From contig NZ_CP071953.1 in NCBI RefSeq assembly GCF_020084865.1, positions 372,001 through 436,000 on the forward strand: a stretch of DNA of 64,000 bases, read 5' to 3'. Under the pieces are notes generated by a model that saw nothing but the letters and a program-made list of their open reading frames with translations, ran no database searches and was not told the DNA's origin. Shown here one piece after another: positions 26,171 to 34,748 of this stretch (the stretch's first letter is position 1; every line of letters begins with the position of its first letter). The translations under genes and the position numbers were made by a program. The stretch comes from Candidatus Kaistella beijingensis. GTDB lineage: Bacteria; Bacteroidota; Bacteroidia; Flavobacteriales; Weeksellaceae.

Positions 26171-26848
26171 ATGTCCATAAAATTCCTTGCTGAAGACGAC
26201 CGACCGAGAGAAAAATTTTTGCTGAAAGGCAAGAATTCGCTTTCCGATGCGGAATTGTTGGCCATCATCATGGGAAGCGGAAATCGTGAAGAATCTGCGG
26301 TGGAATTGGGAAGAAAGATTTTGGGATCTGTCGGAAATAATTGGCATAACTTGTCTCTGCTCCAAATTTCAGATTTAATGAAGTTTAAAGGTGTGGGTGA
26401 AGCAAAAGCAATTTCCATCGCAACGGCGCTGGAAATCGGCAGAAGAAGAGCTGCACAGGAAGTTCCCGAAAAAATCCAAATCAGCAAAAGTGAAGATACT
26501 TTCAGAATTCTTCATCCTTATCTCGGCGATTTGCAGACGGAGGAATTTTGGGCGATTTTCTTAAATCAAAACAACCGCGTTTTAGCTAAAAAAAAACTTA
26601 CTTCGGGCGGAATTAACCAATCAGTGGTAGATGTTCGTATTTTATTTAAAACCGCTCTCGAAAATTTTGCCACCGGAATTATCGTAGCGCACAATCATCC
26701 GTCGGGAAATTTAAAACCGAGTCAGGATGATATTAGTATTACGAAAATAATTTCCGAAGCGGGAAAAGTATTAAATATCAAGCTTTTAGATCATATTATT
26801 ATCACCCAAGATTCTTGGCTAAGCTTTGCAGAGGAAAATTTGTTATGA
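26171..26848 (+). CDS. radC: RadC family JAB-domain protein
   Basis: A 225-residue protein of the RadC/YicR family. An N-terminal helix-hairpin-helix-like part (LMKFKGVGEAKAISIATAL) is followed by the MPN/JAB metal-binding domain with AHNHPSGNLKPSQDD, the HxH...D zinc signature. The family was named for DNA repair, but its biochemical role is unsettled. The stop codon overlaps the start of the next gene in an ATGA arrangement (26845-26848), so both are translationally coupled. Confidence 0.92.
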   Translation: MSIKFLAEDDRPREKFLLKGKNSLSDAELLAIIMGSGNREESAVELGRKILGSVGNNWHNLSLLQISDLMKFKGVGEAKAISIATALEIGRRRAAQEVPEKIQISKSEDTFRILHPYLGDLQTEEFWAIFLNQNNRVLAKKKLTSGGINQSVVDVRILFKTALENFATGIIVAHNHPSGNLKPSQDDISITKIISEAGKVLNIKLLDHIIITQDSWLSFAEENLL

Positions 26849-27720
26849 TTAAAATCTTAAAAAACAATGAAATAGATTTTAAAAAATACAATGAATGTTT
26901 AGAAAAATCTGTTCAGAAAAACTTTTATGCAAAAAGGGAAATTTTGGATCACCTCTGCGAATCGTGGGAACTTTTAATCTGGAATGATTATCAATATATG
27001 ATGCCTGTTCCAATCAAAAGAAAATTAGGGTTGAAGTTCGCAGTGATGCCGCTTTTTTGTCAACAATTAGGGATTTTTGGCGAAGATCAAAACGCAGAAA
27101 TTGAGGTGCAGTTTTTTAAATTTCTACAAAATAAGTACAGCGTTATTTCATATTCATTCAATTTTCAAAATTCATTTCCTACTCATTTAAAGAGAAAGAA
27201 AAACTATTTCATTGAACCTAAAGAATATAAAATTTTAAGAAAAGATTATTTCAAGGGAAGAAAATCAACGGTTAAAACCGCACAATACTTAAATTTTGCA
27301 GAAGTAAAATTGACGGAAAATATTCAGTTCATCCAAAATCATTTTAAAGGTTTAGATAAAAAAAATGATGTGCGGAAATTCTTTAATTATCTGCTTTTTT
27401 TGGATCGTAAAAATTTGTTAAAAATTTTCGGATCATTCAAAGATCAACAACTTACCAATTTGGCCATTTTGGTGGATAGCGAAAATCGATATTCGCTTTT
27501 GGGTTTAATTAACGATGAGAAATTTAAACTCGATAATGGCGCATCTTTCCTAATTGACCGAATTCTGCAGGAAAACATTCATCAAAAATCTTTCGATTTC
27601 ATGGGCGGAAGCATTCGTGGAATTGAGGTTTTCTTCAAAAGTTTCGGCGCGGAGCTTCAGGAATATCCCATCATCGAAAATTCCAAAAAAGATTTATTGA
27701 GGAACTTCTTTAAAAAGTAG
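26845..27720 (+). CDS. FemAB/GNAT-like conserved protein
   Basis: A 291-residue cytosolic protein that I assign tentatively to the FemAB-like/GNAT acyltransferase superfamily. Support comes from the C-terminal MGGSIRGIEVFFKSFGA, which resembles the conserved final segment of FemAB-type proteins, and from the internal repeat of mixed alpha/beta character. I chose the ATG at 26845, giving an ATGA overlap with radC. Codon use is strongly AT-biased: the line 27181-27240 has 12 G+C by hand count. Substrate unknown. Coupling to radC may reflect transcription economy rather than a shared pathway. Confidence 0.6.
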   Translation: MIKILKNNEIDFKKYNECLEKSVQKNFYAKREILDHLCESWELLIWNDYQYMMPVPIKRKLGLKFAVMPLFCQQLGIFGEDQNAEIEVQFFKFLQNKYSVISYSFNFQNSFPTHLKRKKNYFIEPKEYKILRKDYFKGRKSTVKTAQYLNFAEVKLTENIQFIQNHFKGLDKKNDVRKFFNYLLFLDRKNLLKIFGSFKDQQLTNLAILVDSENRYSLLGLINDEKFKLDNGASFLIDRILQENIHQKSFDFMGGSIRGIEVFFKSFGAELQEYPIIENSKKDLLRNFFKK

Positions 27721-27757
27721 CAAATTATCATTAAATTTGCATCCTCAAAAGAACCGA

Positions 27758-28267
27758 ATGATAGATTCGCCTTATTTTCCTTACGCATTTGCGCTTGTCG
27801 TTGCGATTCCGTTTCTGATTTTCATCAGACAATTCGTTTACACCTACATCAAACTCAAAAATCAAGAGATTAAATTATTAACGATTAAAGGAAATTCGGA
27901 ACAAAGAGTTCATGCCTACGAAAGACTGACTCTGTTCTTGGAAAGGTTGAAACCGTCAAACCTCGTCACCAAATTCGATCCTAATTTAGCCGTTCACGAG
28001 TACTTATTCCTCACCGAAAAAACCATTAATGAAGAGTTTGATTACAACGCTTCACAGCAACTTTACCTTACCAAATCTTCATGGAATAACGTGGTGAACT
28101 CCAAAAATAACATCCTTCATCTTCTTCACAATACCTACGAAAACTTGAGTAAAGAAGCAACTTTGCAGGATTTCAAAACGGTTTTTTTGATGAATTATAT
28201 GAACGGTGAAGATTACATCTCGCAAAGTCTAGAGGATTTAAGAAAAGAAAACTTAATTGTAAATTAA
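27758..28267 (+). CDS. Conserved membrane-anchored hypothetical protein
   Basis: A 169-residue protein with one N-terminal membrane helix (FPYAFALVVAIPFLIFIRQF) followed by a cytosolic helical domain. The domain contains AYERLTLFLERLKPSNLV and later FDYNASQQLYLTKSSWNNV, a pattern I recognise as conserved in Bacteroidota proteins of unknown function; I do not assign a family number with certainty. I chose the ATG at 27758 over a TTG at 27737. The inorganic pyrophosphatase gene starts 8 bp downstream, so they share a transcript. Confidence 0.72.
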   Translation: MIDSPYFPYAFALVVAIPFLIFIRQFVYTYIKLKNQEIKLLTIKGNSEQRVHAYERLTLFLERLKPSNLVTKFDPNLAVHEYLFLTEKTINEEFDYNASQQLYLTKSSWNNVVNSKNNILHLLHNTYENLSKEATLQDFKTVFLMNYMNGEDYISQSLEDLRKENLIVN

Positions 28268-28275
28268 AATAAATA

Positions 28276-28887
28276 ATGATACCAAATTTTAAAGCCCATC
28301 CATGGCACGGAATTACAGCAGGTGAAGATGCGCCAAATGTTGTAAATGTTTTCATAGAAATCGTTCCGAGCGATACCATAAAATATGAAGTAGATAAAGC
28401 AAGCGGTTACTTAAAAGTGGACAGACCGCAACAATTTTCAAATATTATTCCCGCACTTTATGGATTTATTCCAAGGACTTATTGTCATGATGGCGTCATG
28501 AGATTAGCGGTCGAAAGTGGTGCAGATGACGTTAAAATGGGTGATCTTGATCCACTTGATATTTGTGTTTTGAGTTCTCACAATATTCATGCAGGTGGAA
28601 TGTTGATGGAGGCGATTCCAATTGGTGGTTTCAAAATGATCGACAAGGGTGAAGCAGACGATAAAATTGTGGCAGTGATGAAAGGTGACCATGCTTTCGG
28701 ACATTTCAGAGATATTTCTGAACTTCCACAAGCTGAAGTAAAGAGGTTGATGCACTATTTTCTGACTTATAAGAATCTTCCGGACGAGCCTGCAAAATGT
28801 AGAATCCAGGAAGTTTACGGAGCGGAACACGCTAAAAAAGTAATCCTTGCCTCACAGCATGATTACGCCAATAAATTTGGTGGATAG
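28276..28887 (+). CDS. ppa: Inorganic pyrophosphatase, family I
   Basis: A 203-residue soluble Mg-dependent pyrophosphatase. It hydrolyses pyrophosphate released by biosynthesis. The family I signature appears as DLDPLDICVLS, and YEVDKASGYLKVDR supplies the substrate-binding Lys/Glu/Arg group. The GFIPRTYC and MKGDHAFGHFRDI segments are also typical. It is followed by a strong terminator and then by the membrane pyrophosphatase hppA. Soluble and membrane-bound enzymes therefore lie side by side and compete for the same substrate. Confidence 0.93.
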   Translation: MIPNFKAHPWHGITAGEDAPNVVNVFIEIVPSDTIKYEVDKASGYLKVDRPQQFSNIIPALYGFIPRTYCHDGVMRLAVESGADDVKMGDLDPLDICVLSSHNIHAGGMLMEAIPIGGFKMIDKGEADDKIVAVMKGDHAFGHFRDISELPQAEVKRLMHYFLTYKNLPDEPAKCRIQEVYGAEHAKKVILASQHDYANKFGG

Positions 28888-28909
28888 AAATATCCACGAA
28901 TTCAATGTG

Positions 28910-28939
28910 AAAAGACAGATGTAGTACATTTGTCTTTTT
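28910..28939 (+). terminator. Terminator between ppa and hppA
   Basis: AAAAGACAGATGT pairs with ACATTTGTCTTTT (one G-T pair) around a three-base loop, followed by T's. It separates the two pyrophosphatase transcripts. Confidence 0.9.
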
Positions 28940-28960
28940 TTATTTTTTGATTAAAACCCA

Positions 28961-28990
28961 TTGAGAATATAAAATAAATGTGTATTTTCG
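28961..28990 (+). promoter_or_regulatory. hppA promoter
   Basis: TTG at 28961-28963, a 19-bp spacer, and TATTTTCG at 28983-28990 (one mismatch to TAnnTTTG). The start codon is 42 bp downstream of the -7 box. Confidence 0.65.
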
Positions 28991-29032
28991 GATATTATTT
29001 CATTAACAAAAATTAACATTAAAAAGTAATCT

Positions 29033-31774
29033 ATGGATTTATTTATTTTAGTACCAATTTTTGGTATTATTGCATTGATTTACACTTTTGTTCAGAGTTC
29101 TTGGGTAAACAAGCAACCCGCAGGAAATGAGCGAATGCAGGAAATCAGCGGTCACATTGCAGATGGTGCAATGGCGTTCTTGAAGGCAGAATACAAAATC
29201 ATGCTGTATTTCGTTGCCATTGTTGCGATTTTATTAGGTTTAATGGGAGCTTCCAACGCCAATTCACATTGGACGATTGGGATTGCCTTTATTTTTGGAG
29301 CGATTCTTTCAGCTTTGGCTGGATTTATCGGGATGAAGATTGCCACAAAATCCAACGTAAGAACAGCTGAAGCCGCAAAAACTTCTTTATCAAAAGCGCT
29401 GAAAGTGTCGTTCACAGGAGGTTCCGTAATGGGAATGGGTGTTGCAGGATTAGCGGTTTTAGGTTTGGGAGCAGCTTATTTAATTATTAAACAGATTTTC
29501 GCTCCAGATGCAGCGGTTGATACGCATGAAATGGAAAGAACCATCGAGATTCTTACCGGATTTTCATTGGGAGCAGAATCCATCGCACTTTTCGCAAGAG
29601 TAGGTGGAGGAATTTATACAAAAGCAGCCGACGTTGGAGCGGACTTGGTTGGAAAAGTTGAAGCAGGAATTCCTGAAGACGACCCAAGAAACCCTGCAAC
29701 AATCGCGGATAACGTGGGAGATAACGTAGGAGACGTTGCCGGAATGGGAGCGGATTTATTCGGTTCTTATGTGGCGACAGTTTTAGCGACCATGGTTTTA
29801 GGTAGAGAAACTTTCTCTCAAGATGCTTTCGGCGGTTATGCGCCAATTCTTTTACCAATGATGATTGCGGGAACTGGAATTATTTTCTCCATCATTGGAA
29901 CTTTCTTTGTAAAAATTAGTGAAAATACTGAACATGATACCGCTCCAGTTCAAAATGCATTAAACTTTGGAAACTGGGGAAGTATTGTTTTAACAGCAAT
30001 TTCTTCTTATTTTTTAGTAAATTATTTGTTGCCGGAAACCATGACTTTAAGAGGTCACGAATTCACAAAAATGGGTGTTTTCGGAGCGATTATGGTTGGT
30101 CTAGTCGTAGGAACTTTAATGAGTATCATTACTGAATACTATACCGCAATGGGAAAAAGACCGGTGAAAAGTATTGTGAAACAATCTTCAACAGGTCACG
30201 CTACAAACATCATCGGTGGACTTTCTGTGGGAATGGAATCTACACTTTTACCTATTTTGGTTTTAGCGGGTGGAATTTATGGTTCTTATCTTTGTGCAGG
30301 ACTTTACGGAGTTGCAATCGCTGCAGCCGGAATGATGGCGACAACAGCAATGCAATTGGCAATTGACGCATTTGGACCTATTGCAGATAATGCGGGAGGA
30401 ATCGCAGAAATGAGCGAATTACCAAAAGAAGTTCGTGAAAAAACGGATATTTTAGATGCGGTTGGAAATACCACTGCAGCAACAGGAAAAGGTTTCGCAA
30501 TCGCTTCTGCAGCTTTAACAGCTTTAGCTTTATTTGCAGCTTTCGTGGGAATTGCAGGTATCGATGGAATTGATATTTACAGAGCCGATGTTTTGGCAGG
30601 ATTATTTGTGGGAGCTATGATTCCGTTTATATTCTCTTCATTGGCGATTACTGCGGTAGGAAAAGCAGCAATGGCGATGGTGGAAGAAGTGCGTCGTCAG
30701 TTCCGTGAAATTCCTGGAATTTTGGAAGGAAAAGCAGTTCCTGAATACGAAAAATGTGTGGCGATTTCTACTGATGCATCAATCAAGAAAATGCTTTTAC
30801 CGGGAGCAATTGCAATTGTTTCTCCGCTTTTGGTCGGATTTATTTTCGGACCTGAAGTTTTGGGAGGTTTCCTTGCAGGTGCAACGGTTTCAGGAGTTTT
30901 GATGGGAATGTTCCAAAACAATGCAGGTGGAGCATGGGATAACGCGAAGAAATCTTTTGAGAAAGGAGTTGACATTAATGGGAAAACTTTCTACAAAGGT
31001 TCAGAACCGCACAAAGCTTCCGTTACGGGCGATACTGTAGGTGATCCATTTAAAGATACTTCTGGACCTTCCATGAATATCTTGATTAAATTGATGTCGA
31101 TTGTTTCTCTGGTAATTGCACCAACTTTGGCAGTTTTACATAAAGATAAAATTGATGCAAACCGTAAAGCAAAATTAGAGGCTCTTCAATTGGCAACTGC
31201 AGGAACAACAGCTCACGCAACTTCTGCAGCAGCACAGGATTCTATGGAATACGATATTTCTGCACCAACCGGAAAATTGAATGAAAGCGGAGATTTCGTT
31301 TACGATACAGGAACAATTAAAGCGATAAAACTGCCGAATGGTGAAACTTTGAACATTGGTCAAAGCAGCCAGATTTCTTATTTGGCAGATGGCTTGTCGA
31401 AGAAAGACCAAACTTTACTAGAGAAAGAAAAATGGTTCACCATTGAAAATCTTTATTTCGAAACAGGTAGCGAAAAATTGAAACCTGGAGCTGAAACTCA
31501 ATTGGATAATATTGCAAGACTTTTGAACGCCTATCCGAACTTAAGAGTGAAATTGGGTGGTTACACGGATAACACCGGAAACGAAGGAAGCAACAAAACG
31601 TTGTCAAATCTTCGCGCGCAAAGTGCTAAATTATATTTGATGAATTTGGGAATCGCTGCGGATCGAGTAGAAGCAGAGGGTTACGGTTCTCAATTCCCTG
31701 TTTGTCCATCGAATGACACCGATGAATGTAAAGCACAAAACAGAAGAATCGATGTGAGGGTTTTGAGTTTGTAA
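29033..31774 (+). CDS. hppA: K+-dependent membrane pyrophosphatase with C-terminal OmpA domain
   Basis: A 913-residue ion pump driven by pyrophosphate hydrolysis. The 16-helix core (about 1-705) has the signature [19 protein letters not shown] (216-234). A482 and G485 in [10 protein letters not shown] are the residues of K+-dependent enzymes. The usual TM6 glutamate (LFESYV in plants) is replaced by glycine (LFGSYV, G244), and a glutamate appears in TM5 at E182 (GAESIALF). As I recall, this is the F. johnsoniae-type H+-pumping pattern. After a linker (705-800), residues 803-913 form an OmpA-like peptidoglycan-binding domain with [22 protein letters not shown] and EGYG. Both termini of this pump family face outward, so the domain would be periplasmic. 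Confidence 0.93.
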   Translation: MDLFILVPIFGIIALIYTFVQSSWVNKQPAGNERMQEISGHIADGAMAFLKAEYKIMLYFVAIVAILLGLMGASNANSHWTIGIAFIFGAILSALAGFIGMKIATKSNVRTAEAAKTSLSKALKVSFTGGSVMGMGVAGLAVLGLGAAYLIIKQIFAPDAAVDTHEMERTIEILTGFSLGAESIALFARVGGGIYTKAADVGADLVGKVEAGIPEDDPRNPATIADNVGDNVGDVAGMGADLFGSYVATVLATMVLGRETFSQDAFGGYAPILLPMMIAGTGIIFSIIGTFFVKISENTEHDTAPVQNALNFGNWGSIVLTAISSYFLVNYLLPETMTLRGHEFTKMGVFGAIMVGLVVGTLMSIITEYYTAMGKRPVKSIVKQSSTGHATNIIGGLSVGMESTLLPILVLAGGIYGSYLCAGLYGVAIAAAGMMATTAMQLAIDAFGPIADNAGGIAEMSELPKEVREKTDILDAVGNTTAATGKGFAIASAALTALALFAAFVGIAGIDGIDIYRADVLAGLFVGAMIPFIFSSLAITAVGKAAMAMVEEVRRQFREIPGILEGKAVPEYEKCVAISTDASIKKMLLPGAIAIVSPLLVGFIFGPEVLGGFLAGATVSGVLMGMFQNNAGGAWDNAKKSFEKGVDINGKTFYKGSEPHKASVTGDTVGDPFKDTSGPSMNILIKLMSIVSLVIAPTLAVLHKDKIDANRKAKLEALQLATAGTTAHATSAAAQDSMEYDISAPTGKLNESGDFVYDTGTIKAIKLPNGETLNIGQSSQISYLADGLSKKDQTLLEKEKWFTIENLYFETGSEKLKPGAETQLDNIARLLNAYPNLRVKLGGYTDNTGNEGSNKTLSNLRAQSAKLYLMNLGIAADRVEAEGYGSQFPVCPSNDTDECKAQNRRIDVRVLSL

Positions 31775-31793
31775 GAATATATTTTTAAATATG

Positions 31794-31820
31794 AATCCCG
31801 GCTGTAAAGTCGGGATTTTT
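31794..31820 (+). terminator. Terminator after hppA
   Basis: AATCCCG pairs with CGGGATT across a ten-base loop and is followed by six T's, 20 bp past the stop codon. Confidence 0.82.
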
Positions 31821-31821
31821 T

Positions 31822-32037
31822 ATCAAAGAAAAATTAAAAATCTTAGGCTGCTTTCGTAACAATTTCGGCTTTATCCTTGTCTAAAATTGTATAGGCTTTG
31901 CAGATTTCATTATGCTCTTATTTTAATTCCCAATTCCCAAGGAACTGGTCTAAAAAGTTGGATAACATTTACGTAATTCAAAAAATTTCTCATAGGAAAG
32001 CCATAAGTTTGGCTTTTTTCCGAAATCATCAATAATT
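31822..32037. other. Gene-free gap with a possible gene remnant and a hairpin
   Basis: On the minus strand 31843-31917 encodes 24 codons of protein-like sequence (ends KAYTILDKDKAEIVTKAA then stop) with a stop codon directly upstream, so it may be the tail of a decayed gene. At 31997-32016 AAAGCCA pairs with TGGCTTT and is followed on the plus strand by T's, a possible terminator. Nothing else is recognisable. Confidence 0.35.
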
Positions 32038-34260
32038 TTAGAACTTCACCATCATCACCACTTCTTTTCCATCCCTCAAAACACTCACAGGAAGTTCTTC
32101 ACCCGAATTTACTTTCGATAAACAATCCATATAAGAATACACTTCCTTCACTTCGCATTTGCCGATTTTGGTGAGAATGTCGCCCGATTTTATTCCTGCG
32201 TTTGCGGCGGGACGATTTTCCGAAACTCCATCGATGTGAAGTCCGTCTTTTGTGTCGGCATAACTCGGCATAATTCCTAATGTTACTTTGTATTTTGGAA
32301 CGGCTTTGCTTTGAGCCATTTTGGTTTTGGTGAAATCCAAATGTTCCATTTCGGATAAACCATTCGTTAGATTGAAAACGTAATTGGTAATCTTATTCAA
32401 ACCGTCGAAATTGATGAGATCTGTATCATCACTCGGTTTGTGGTAATCACTGTGTGTCCCGGTGAACAGAAAAAGTACCGGAATATCCTTCAAATAAAAA
32501 CTCGTATGATCGCTTGGTCCAACACCAGAACTGTCGATGGCGAGATTGAATCCTGCAGGTTTGTATCGTTTCACCATTTCACCAAAAGATGGGGAAGTTC
32601 CAACACCACCGATGGTTAAATCTTTGTCTTTATTCAGTCTTCCAATCATGTCGAGATTAATCATGGCGGAAACGTTCGGATTTGCAGGAAGATTTTCAGC
32701 CATGAATTTTGAACCCATCAAACCGTCTTCTTCACCCGCAAAAAGCGCAAAAGCATAATTCACTTTTTCTTTGGTTTTATTTTGGGAAAGAATTCTCGCC
32801 ATTTCCAAAACTGCGGAAACTCCGGAAGCGTTATCATCGGCTCCGTTGTGGATTTGTCCTTCGGAATTCATTAAGGTAGAGTTGTGGTGCTCGTTCAAAC
32901 CAAGATGATCGTAATGTGCACCGATGACGATGGTTTTTGCGGCCTTATTATCAAGAAAACCAATAACATTTGTTCCGTTGATTTTTACGGAAGAACTTTC
33001 TTCGTGCGGATTGAGTTTGACAAAATACTCAAAGTCCTGATTGTAGCTTTTCCCGACAAAAGGTTTCAATTTCAGCTTTCCGAATTCATCGGAGATAAAT
33101 TTTACAGCTTTTTTTGCGCCCTCACTTCCTGTTAATCGTCCTTTTAAGTCATCGGAAGCGAGATAAGTTACCGTTTTCTTCAAATTATTTTCAGAGACAT
33201 TCTCGATGGGATCACTTTCAACCCAATCTGCGATAAAAACATTCGTTTCATGCGGTTTGTCTCCATTTCTGTTGCTTGCAAAAACCAATTTTTTTCCATC
33301 TTTTGAAAACATTGGAAACGCATTGAATTCACTTTCATAAGTAATTTGCTTTAAATTTTTCCCATCAATATCGATGGAATAAATCTGGAAATCATAACCC
33401 CTTGTAGAATGATGGTTGGAAGAAAACAAAATCTTTTTATCTGATGGATGAAAATAAGGTGACCAGTTGGCTTTTCCTAAATGGGTAACTTGCTTCAAAT
33501 CTGTTCCGTCAATATTCATCGTGTAGATTTCCATATTGGTTGGAGCGACGAGATTTTGGGCTAAAAGTTCTCTGTATTCTTTCACCTCCTTTTCAGAAGT
33601 CGGTCTTGAAGAACGGAATACCAATTTTTTGGAATCATGCGAGAAGAAAGCTCCACCATCATAACCCAATCCGAAAGTGAGCTGTTTCAAATTTTTTCCG
33701 TCAATATCCATTCTCCATAATTCCAAATCGCCGCTTCTTGTGGAAGTGAAAACGATATATTTTCCATTGGGAGAAACTACTGCTTCTGCGTCATAGCCAG
33801 GAGAATCGGTAAGTTTTTTTACGATTTTCCCATTTAAATCCGCCACATAAATATCGAATTCGGCATAGATCGGCCACAAATATTTTCCGTCACTTCTCGG
33901 TGCAGGTTTTGGCGGGCATTCTTTGTTGGCTTCGTGGGTGGAAGCGTAGAGAATATGTTTTCCATCGGGCATGAAAAAGGAACAGGTCGTTCTGCCGTTT
34001 CCTGTGGAAATTAACTTTAAATCTTTGTTTCCTGTAATTTTCTTGTTTAAATCTAAAAGATAAATCTGGTCGCAATGTGCGCCAATTGCAGGATTGGTTA
34101 TTTGAAGTGTCAGATTTTTTCCGTTGGGAGAGAAATAAGCTTCTGCATTATCGCCACCGAAAGTGAGTTTCTGAATATTTTTGAGGTTGTTTTCCTGAGA
34201 AAAAGCCAGCGCTGAAAAACTTAAAAAAGTAAGTTTGAACAAATTTTTAGAAAAATTCAT
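32038..34260 (-). CDS. Exported beta-propeller / M28 peptidase / PDZ protein
   Basis: A 740-residue exported protein. After a signal peptide (FLSFSALAFSQ), residues 25-350 hold TolB/PD40-type propeller repeats such as SPNGKYIVFTSTRSGDLELW and FSKDGKKLVFASNRNG. An M28 metallopeptidase domain follows at about 430-640 with GAHYDHLG, NGADDNASG, FAGEEDGLMG, NLDMIGR and the final ligand in GTHSDYHKPSDD. The last 85 residues form a PDZ domain (GLHIDGVSENRPAANAGIKSGDIL). The propeller and PDZ parts probably select or hold peptide substrates. It is monocistronic, with a hairpin terminator for the upstream lipoprotein gene just before it. Confidence 0.9.
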   Translation of the reverse strand: MNFSKNLFKLTFLSFSALAFSQENNLKNIQKLTFGGDNAEAYFSPNGKNLTLQITNPAIGAHCDQIYLLDLNKKITGNKDLKLISTGNGRTTCSFFMPDGKHILYASTHEANKECPPKPAPRSDGKYLWPIYAEFDIYVADLNGKIVKKLTDSPGYDAEAVVSPNGKYIVFTSTRSGDLELWRMDIDGKNLKQLTFGLGYDGGAFFSHDSKKLVFRSSRPTSEKEVKEYRELLAQNLVAPTNMEIYTMNIDGTDLKQVTHLGKANWSPYFHPSDKKILFSSNHHSTRGYDFQIYSIDIDGKNLKQITYESEFNAFPMFSKDGKKLVFASNRNGDKPHETNVFIADWVESDPIENVSENNLKKTVTYLASDDLKGRLTGSEGAKKAVKFISDEFGKLKLKPFVGKSYNQDFEYFVKLNPHEESSSVKINGTNVIGFLDNKAAKTIVIGAHYDHLGLNEHHNSTLMNSEGQIHNGADDNASGVSAVLEMARILSQNKTKEKVNYAFALFAGEEDGLMGSKFMAENLPANPNVSAMINLDMIGRLNKDKDLTIGGVGTSPSFGEMVKRYKPAGFNLAIDSSGVGPSDHTSFYLKDIPVLFLFTGTHSDYHKPSDDTDLINFDGLNKITNYVFNLTNGLSEMEHLDFTKTKMAQSKAVPKYKVTLGIMPSYADTKDGLHIDGVSENRPAANAGIKSGDILTKIGKCEVKEVYSYMDCLSKVNSGEELPVSVLRDGKEVVMMVKF

Positions 34261-34292
34261 GGTAAAATATTGATTACCATCAAATATACAAA

Positions 34293-34318
34293 AAATGCCA
34301 AAGTAAATTTTGGCATTT
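34293..34318 (-). terminator. Hairpin terminator between lipoprotein remnant and peptidase gene
   Basis: AAATGCCAAA (34293-34302) pairs exactly with TTTGGCATTT (34309-34318) over a six-base loop; on the minus strand it is followed by TTTTTGTATATTTG. It lies 21 bp past the frame-corrected end of the lipoprotein gene. Confidence 0.75.
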
Positions 34319-34338
34319 CTGATTTAAAAAAGGTAATG

Positions 34339-34645
34339 TTATGGACTTACGATGTGCCAGGAAACCAAACGAGTTTCTAAGAAGTCCTTTCCATAGATTG
34401 CATGACAAACATCTTTAACTTTTCCCAATCCACTTTTGTAGGAGACCTCCTGCGTTTCTGGTAAGAGATTGGTTTGGGTAGAAAGTGGGATTGGCGTAGG
34501 TTTTATAAACCCATTTGTTCCCGACGTTTAGATTAAAGAAATTGTCTTTTTGTTCAGAAGGTGGTGTGATTGAATCATCGGTTCTTTGACACGAAATAAC
34601 GGAGAACAAAACACCCACCAATAAGAAATTGATTATTTTTTTCAT
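34339..34645 (-). pseudogene. Frameshifted small lipoprotein gene
   Basis: The 76-residue reading frame starts with a lipoprotein signal (MKKIINFLLVGVLFSVISC, lipid on Cys19) followed by NVGNKWVYKTYANP, a common opening of Bacteroidota lipoproteins. It then turns into unlikely sequence and stops at 34415. The +1 frame continues with plausible protein (LPETQEVSYKSGLGKVKDVC, then HAIYGKDFLETRLVSWHIVS) and stops at 34339, just before a terminator. I read this as one gene with a frameshift, probably after an internal deletion, since the joined product would be only about 100 residues. Alternatively the short 76-residue frame is itself expressed. Confidence 0.6.
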
Positions 34646-34748
34646 AGCTTACTTTTTATATTGAACGAAAACTTTCCACAGGATATTGTGTGAATTTAAT
34701 AAAAATTAACACGATATTTTAAAATATTCGAAAGAATATCTACAAATA

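Noticed and set aside
29553..29858. 101-residue Leu/Arg-rich minus-strand frame inside hppA
   Set aside because: Composition reflects the complement of Ala/Gly-rich codons in hppA.
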